Of a stretch of DNA of 64,000 bases, positions 63,560-64,000 are shown one piece after another. The notes under the pieces are model-generated. The model worked only from the letters and a program-made list of their open reading frames with translations, ran no database searches and had not been told where the DNA came from. Positions within the stretch are counted from its first letter, which is position 1. Each line of letters starts with the position of its first letter. Location of the stretch: assembly GCA_028752905.1 (NCBI GenBank), contig JAQNBH010000007.1, positions 44,939,588 to 45,003,587 of the forward strand, read 5' to 3'. This DNA comes from Cladorhizidae sp. MBARI D1340-BT2 (lineage: Eukaryota; Porifera; Demospongiae; Poecilosclerida; Cladorhizidae). A program made the translations under genes and the position numbers.

Positions 63560-64000
63560 CTGAGTGTCGCTCTTGCTAGCTAACAATATTTTCCTTGCAA
63601 CTCCGTAGGGGAGCAAGAAACGCTAAAGGAAATGTACAAGGTGGGTACAATTTAGCTCGAGCATTTTTGCGAGGGGATGTAATAATCGCGGATAAATACC
63701 AAGTTCAAAGGTTATGAATAAATTAGTGCCGGATTGTGCGGTTGAGCTAAGCTCTAATCTGAGCCGACCCAGAGGGGGAAAAAGAAGAAAAAAAGAACTG
63801 ACACAACAACCAAGGCAATAACAACAACAACCCCTAAAAAACTCTCAGAGAAAGACAAAAACTAAGAAACAGCAGTTAAGTGAACACAACAAAAGACAAT
63901 GTGTTTTAGCACAAGATAGCTCAACACTAAGATAGATTAAGATAGATTTGAGGGTTCTTATAATTCCTAGGATATGAAACCCTCTGGAATAGACACTGAG
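63560..64000. other. Spacer at window end
   Basis: A-rich on the right (AACAACAACAACCCC, AAAGAAGAAAAAAAG). No feature supported. Confidence 0.5.

Noticed and set aside
63511..63640. Plus-strand first exons (MAGKFAWLAAVSMT, then EQETLKEMYK) with a 55-bp intron, suggesting a bidirectional promoter
   Set aside because: The same bases are covered by a 441-bp open minus-strand frame with its own splice borders; the plus reading is only 25 codons and matches no family I know.

Overview
The window is animal nuclear DNA: split genes with GT-AG introns, relics of non-LTR (LINE) and hAT transposons, and an extreme load of minisatellites. I count more than 40 tandem arrays covering roughly 40 kb of the 64 kb. 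No bacterial, plasmid, phage or CRISPR feature is present. The reverse-transcriptase relics resemble those I know from sponge and cnidarian genomes, so a marine invertebrate (possibly a sponge) is likely, but the species is not fixed by the sequence. Most long open frames here are array units whose length, or lack of stop codons, keeps frames open; they are not genes.

The one gene I can identify with confidence is on the minus strand: the C-terminal part of a Rabin8/GRAB-type Rab guanine nucleotide exchange factor (RAB3IP/RAB3IL1 family, Sec2 domain). Seven coding exons run from 28,205 down to the stop codon at 8,071. Every junction has AG/GT borders and a matching phase, and the exons follow the family's order without a gap: Sec2 coiled coil, linker, WF..W segment, VLQA segment, CALS..HRMKLG segment, CDFYMCIGHI helix, YWQVARLR tail. 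Upstream exons are not securely found; a phase-compatible candidate lies at 42,214-42,300.

Layout: 0-8 kb holds a 24-bp array, a hAT element (3,706-6,119, 8-bp target duplication) nested in a broken LINE, and 35-bp and 31-bp arrays. 8-28.2 kb is the Rab GEF gene, whose introns are filled with about 25 arrays; two of these contain copies of the gene's own 5' splice sites. 28.5-34.3 kb is a very homogeneous 40-bp array. 35-48 kb alternates arrays (18, 42, 43, 63 and 29 bp) with copies of a poly(G)-bounded dispersed repeat called family A here. 48.7-50.4 kb is a second copy of a block also found at 24.2-25.2 kb; both contain a conserved terminal exon and an expanding 79-bp array. 51.7-58.7 kb is three more arrays (28, 24 and 25 bp). 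59.9-61.2 kb is an open frame split by a 45-bp array. 63.1-63.6 kb is a 441-bp minus-strand frame that looks like an internal exon of an unidentified gene.

Only the Rab GEF gives a biological story: it would activate Rab8-like GTPases in vesicle traffic and cilium formation. The rest of the window is best read as a record of minisatellite birth, expansion and duplication around sparse exons.
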